Source: Betaproteobacteria bacterium (GTDB lineage: Bacteria; Pseudomonadota; Gammaproteobacteria; Burkholderiales; Burkholderiaceae_C). Taken from it: 7,545 nt of DNA. Shown here in pieces: positions 5,509-7,545 of this stretch; position 1 is the first letter of the stretch, and each line of letters opens with the position of its first letter. A model generated the notes under the pieces. The model had not been told where the DNA came from. It searched no databases and was given only the letters and a program-made list of their open reading frames with translations. The stretch lies in NCBI GenBank assembly GCA_009923895.1, contig RFSP01000085.1, positions 1 through 7,545 of the forward strand, read 5' to 3'. A program made the translations under genes and the position numbers.

Positions 5509-6468
5509 CTAGGGGGTTCGACGTCGCCAGGGATCGAACCGTTGACACCCATGGTGTGGGCCCAGGTACTGCGGCACGATGGCATCGAGTGCCGAGGCCC
5601 GTATGCCCAAGGCGTCCAAACCAGGAAGCGTTCCCGTGGCGATGTTGGGCACCCGCATGGAATCAATGTTGTCGCGCGACATCAAAGGCGTTCCAGGCGC
5701 CCATTCCATCACAGCGGCCTGCAGCCGACCGACGGCCAGTGGCAGTGGCACGACAGGGCGTGCGCCTCCACGGGCCTCGCCCGCCAGGCGCACCAATTGG
5801 CCCAAGGTGCGCACATCAGGGCCGGCACATTCATAGGTCTTGCCCATGGTGCTGGGGCGATGCAGGCATTCCACGATGGCTTGGGCCACGTCTTCGACCC
5901 ACACCGGTTGAAACTGCGCATTTGCTCCGGCCAATGGCACACAGGGCAAGACTTCTTGCATGTCTGCAAAGAGGTTGAGGAAGCGGTCTTGGGCGCCAAA
6001 GATGACGCTGGGTCTGAGCACGGTGACATCCAAACCGCTCCGGTGCAGCGCCTCTTCGGCGCGGTGCTTGCTCTTGAGGTAGTTTGAAGGAGCTTGGGCG
6101 CTCACACCGAGCGCACTCACGTGCACAAGACGCCGCACCCCTTGGCGGTCGCAAGCCTGAATCAGTTGCTCGACCAATCCTGCATGGACACGCTCGAACT
6201 GCGCGGCGCTGCCGTGCAAGATGGCGATGAGATGGACCACCGCATCGGCGCCTTGAAGGCAGTGGTCCAAGAACGCAGGCTCGAACACGTCGCCTTCGAT
6301 CAGGCTGACTCGGGGCAGCGTCTGCACCGCCTGGCCTTGCGCCCTGCGTCGTGTGGGCACCGTCAACATGGGAGATGGCGCCGCAGAGGGTTGACTGAGT
6401 CGGTTGCACAACGAGCGGCCGACAAAGCCGGTGCCGCCCAGGATGACGATGTGACGAGGAAGCGTCAT
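5509..6468 (-). CDS. NDUFA9-like atypical SDR / NAD(P)-binding epimerase-family protein
   Basis: The 319-residue product is an atypical extended SDR. It has an N-terminal dinucleotide-binding motif GGTGFVG at residues 11-17, a DAVVHLIAIL segment at 75-84, SALG at 118-121, Y130-x3-K134 (YLKSK), TVLRPSVIFG near 149-158, and PVWVEDVAQAI at 188-198. This pattern matches the bacterial complex I NDUFA9-subunit-like family. In mitochondria NDUFA9 is an accessory subunit of complex I near the quinone site that holds NADPH; bacterial relatives are thought to bind NAD(P) or act in quinone-related steps, but the reaction is not known. The ATG at 6468 overlaps the stop of the transglycosylase gene as ATGA and has an AGGA site six bases upstream. 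A GST gene follows 16 bases downstream. A general NAD-dependent epimerase/dehydratase annotation is the alternative. Confidence 0.88.
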   Translation of the reverse strand: MTLPRHIVILGGTGFVGRSLCNRLSQPSAAPSPMLTVPTRRRAQGQAVQTLPRVSLIEGDVFEPAFLDHCLQGADAVVHLIAILHGSAAQFERVHAGLVEQLIQACDRQGVRRLVHVSALGVSAQAPSNYLKSKHRAEEALHRSGLDVTVLRPSVIFGAQDRFLNLFADMQEVLPCVPLAGANAQFQPVWVEDVAQAIVECLHRPSTMGKTYECAGPDVRTLGQLVRLAGEARGGARPVVPLPLAVGRLQAAVMEWAPGTPLMSRDNIDSMRVPNIATGTLPGLDALGIRASALDAIVPQYLGPHHGCQRFDPWRRRTP

Positions 6469-7545
6469 GGAAGTTCCTGATTGGGTGGAGGCGCTTTGGC
6501 ATCGCGCGGTCCGATGGACGGTCCCAGGCGTTGTTTCAAAGAAGGCGCGCTGTCTTGCTTGAGAAGCGCGGCATAGAGGGCTGTGTTGGACAAGACCTTC
6601 TTCACATAATCGCGCGTCTCAGTGAAGGGAATGCTTTCAGCCCAAGCTGCCGCCTCCAACTCGGGCCCCTCGCGCCAGCGGCGAGGCCGGCCGGGTCCTG
6701 CGTTGTAGGCCGCAGCGGCCAAGGCCACTGAGCCGCCGAAATCATCCAAGACCCACTTCAAATAAGACGCACCGATTTTCAAATTCACATCCCGATCGTT
6801 CAGGAGTTCTGACTTCCACGGCAGGCCGATTTTCTTGGCCGTCCAACGGGCCGTGGCGGGCATCACCTGCATCAGACCGGAGGCCCCCACATGAGATCGC
6901 GCATCGGTGACAAACCGCGACTCCTGCCGAATGAGGCCGTACATGTAGGCGGGATCCAGCCCCGATTCTTTGGCCGTGCGCATCACCTCGTCACGAAACG
7001 GCGTGGGGAAGCGCTGGGCGAGGTCGATCTCGTGGCGGGTGCGGTCGCTGGCATTGATGCAGCGGTCCCAGACTTGGCGATCGCAGGCCATTTGGGCCGC
7101 CGCCAAGAGTTCTCGGTCACCCATGCCGCGCAATGAAAAATTCCACTCTCGCACACCCTCGCTGCGAAGGCCCAGGGCCAACAGCTGCAGGCCCCGTTGA
7201 AGTCCGGGCTGGTCTTGGGCCGCTTGCCGCTCGGCGACGGTCAAGGGCGCGGGCGGCGGGGGCAGGACGATGCGCGAGCCCAAATCTTCCGAGGCCAGCT
7301 TTCCATAAAACGACAAGGGCGAGGCAATGGTTTGCAGAAGATGCCGGGCCATTCCTCGCGAAGCCTCACCAGAGGGGCCTTCGCCTGCGCGTGCCTGCAA
7401 TGCGCGGGCCTTCCAATAGACCCAGGCCGGATCTTTTTGTTCGGCGGCCGACATCGCTTCAATGGCCTGCAAGACGTGAGCCCATCGCTGCGGCGAATTC
7501 GGATCCGATCTCAGGCTGGCACGGACCCACCAGGCCAAGGTGTCG
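6465..7545 (-). CDS. slt: Soluble lytic murein transglycosylase, Slt70-like (partial, N-terminus outside window)
   Basis: Lytic transglycosylases cleave the MurNAc-GlcNAc bond of peptidoglycan in the periplasm and leave a 1,6-anhydro end. The visible 359 complete codons hold the end of a helical, TPR-like superhelix (WVYWKARAL, then SPLSFYGKLAS), a linker domain with a Pro-rich patch (PPPPAP), and the C-terminal lysozyme-like SLT domain. The catalytic glutamate is in GLIRQESRF (codon 6921-6923). It is followed by GASGLMQVMPATAR, AAAYNAGPGR and ESIPFTETRDYVKKVL, as in E. coli Slt70. The reading frame is open to the window edge (upstream residues DTL), so the TTG at 7538 is not a real start; the signal peptide and most of the helical domain lie outside. 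The Pro-rich end overlaps the next gene by 4 bases. It is the first visible gene of the right operon. Confidence 0.93.
   Translation of the reverse strand, partial: DTLAWWVRASLRSDPNSPQRWAHVLQAIEAMSAAEQKDPAWVYWKARALQARAGEGPSGEASRGMARHLLQTIASPLSFYGKLASEDLGSRIVLPPPPAPLTVAERQAAQDQPGLQRGLQLLALGLRSEGVREWNFSLRGMGDRELLAAAQMACDRQVWDRCINASDRTRHEIDLAQRFPTPFRDEVMRTAKESGLDPAYMYGLIRQESRFVTDARSHVGASGLMQVMPATARWTAKKIGLPWKSELLNDRDVNLKIGASYLKWVLDDFGGSVALAAAAYNAGPGRPRRWREGPELEAAAWAESIPFTETRDYVKKVLSNTALYAALLKQDSAPSLKQRLGPSIGPRDAKAPPPNQELP
6475..6478 (-). promoter_or_regulatory. Ribosome binding site (AGGA) for the NDUFA9-like gene
   Basis: AGGA on the minus strand lies six bases before the ATG at 6468, inside the final codons of the upstream transglycosylase gene. 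It supports the chosen start and independent initiation within the operon. Confidence 0.55.

Noticed and set aside
5493..5666. In-frame upstream extension of the GST gene giving 283 residues
   Set aside because: The extension overlaps the NDUFA9-like gene and lacks GST similarity. MKLYIGNKNYSSW is a typical start for the family, and a GGAG site precedes the ATG at 5492.
5491..6087. 198-codon plus-strand open frame antisense to the NDUFA9-like gene
   Set aside because: It is a shadow of a clearly coding minus-strand gene, with no domain or ribosome binding site. Similar shadows at 410-832, 1116-1715 and 2078-2479 were dismissed for the same reason.

Overview
The window is gene-dense bacterial chromosome of moderately high GC (about 60% by eye). 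Gene content, protein style and GC suggest a betaproteobacterium, most likely Burkholderiales and probably Comamonadaceae-like; this is inferred from recognisable families, not from a search. Almost every base is coding. No intergenic gap exceeds about 20 bases, and I see no rRNA, tRNA, CRISPR array, insertion sequence or prophage gene.

Layout. (1) Bases 1-2452, minus strand, transcribed right to left: a pteridine-reductase-like short-chain dehydrogenase (1667-2452), folB dihydroneopterin aldolase (1251-1655), ttcA tRNA 2-thiocytidine synthetase (284-1231), and the start of a small lipoprotein gene that leaves the window (1-287). The stops and starts touch or overlap, so this looks like one operon. 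(2) Bases 2472-3569, plus strand: a MidA/NDUFAF7-type SAM-dependent methyltransferase, divergent from the reductase across only 19 bases. (3) Bases 3490-7545, minus strand, right to left: a soluble lytic transglycosylase of the Slt70 type (incomplete at its N-terminus), an NDUFA9-like atypical SDR, a glutathione S-transferase, and cca tRNA nucleotidyltransferase. These are also tightly packed. The end of cca overlaps the end of the methyltransferase gene tail to tail by 80 bases.

How the genes fit together. The left operon combines two pterin/folate enzymes (FolB and a reductase with the Asp-Tyr-Lys triad of pteridine reductases) with a tRNA thiolation enzyme and a lipoprotein. The right operon combines peptidoglycan turnover, a putative quinone/complex I-associated protein, a glutathione S-transferase and tRNA 3'-end maturation. 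Two neighbours, the MidA-like methyltransferase and the NDUFA9-like SDR, are bacterial relatives of mitochondrial complex I factors.

This is mainly an ordinary housekeeping region. I found no convincing new system. The points most worth a second look are the PTR1-like reductase beside folB, the overprinted tail of Cca, the very compact divergent start region, and the complex I-related pair.
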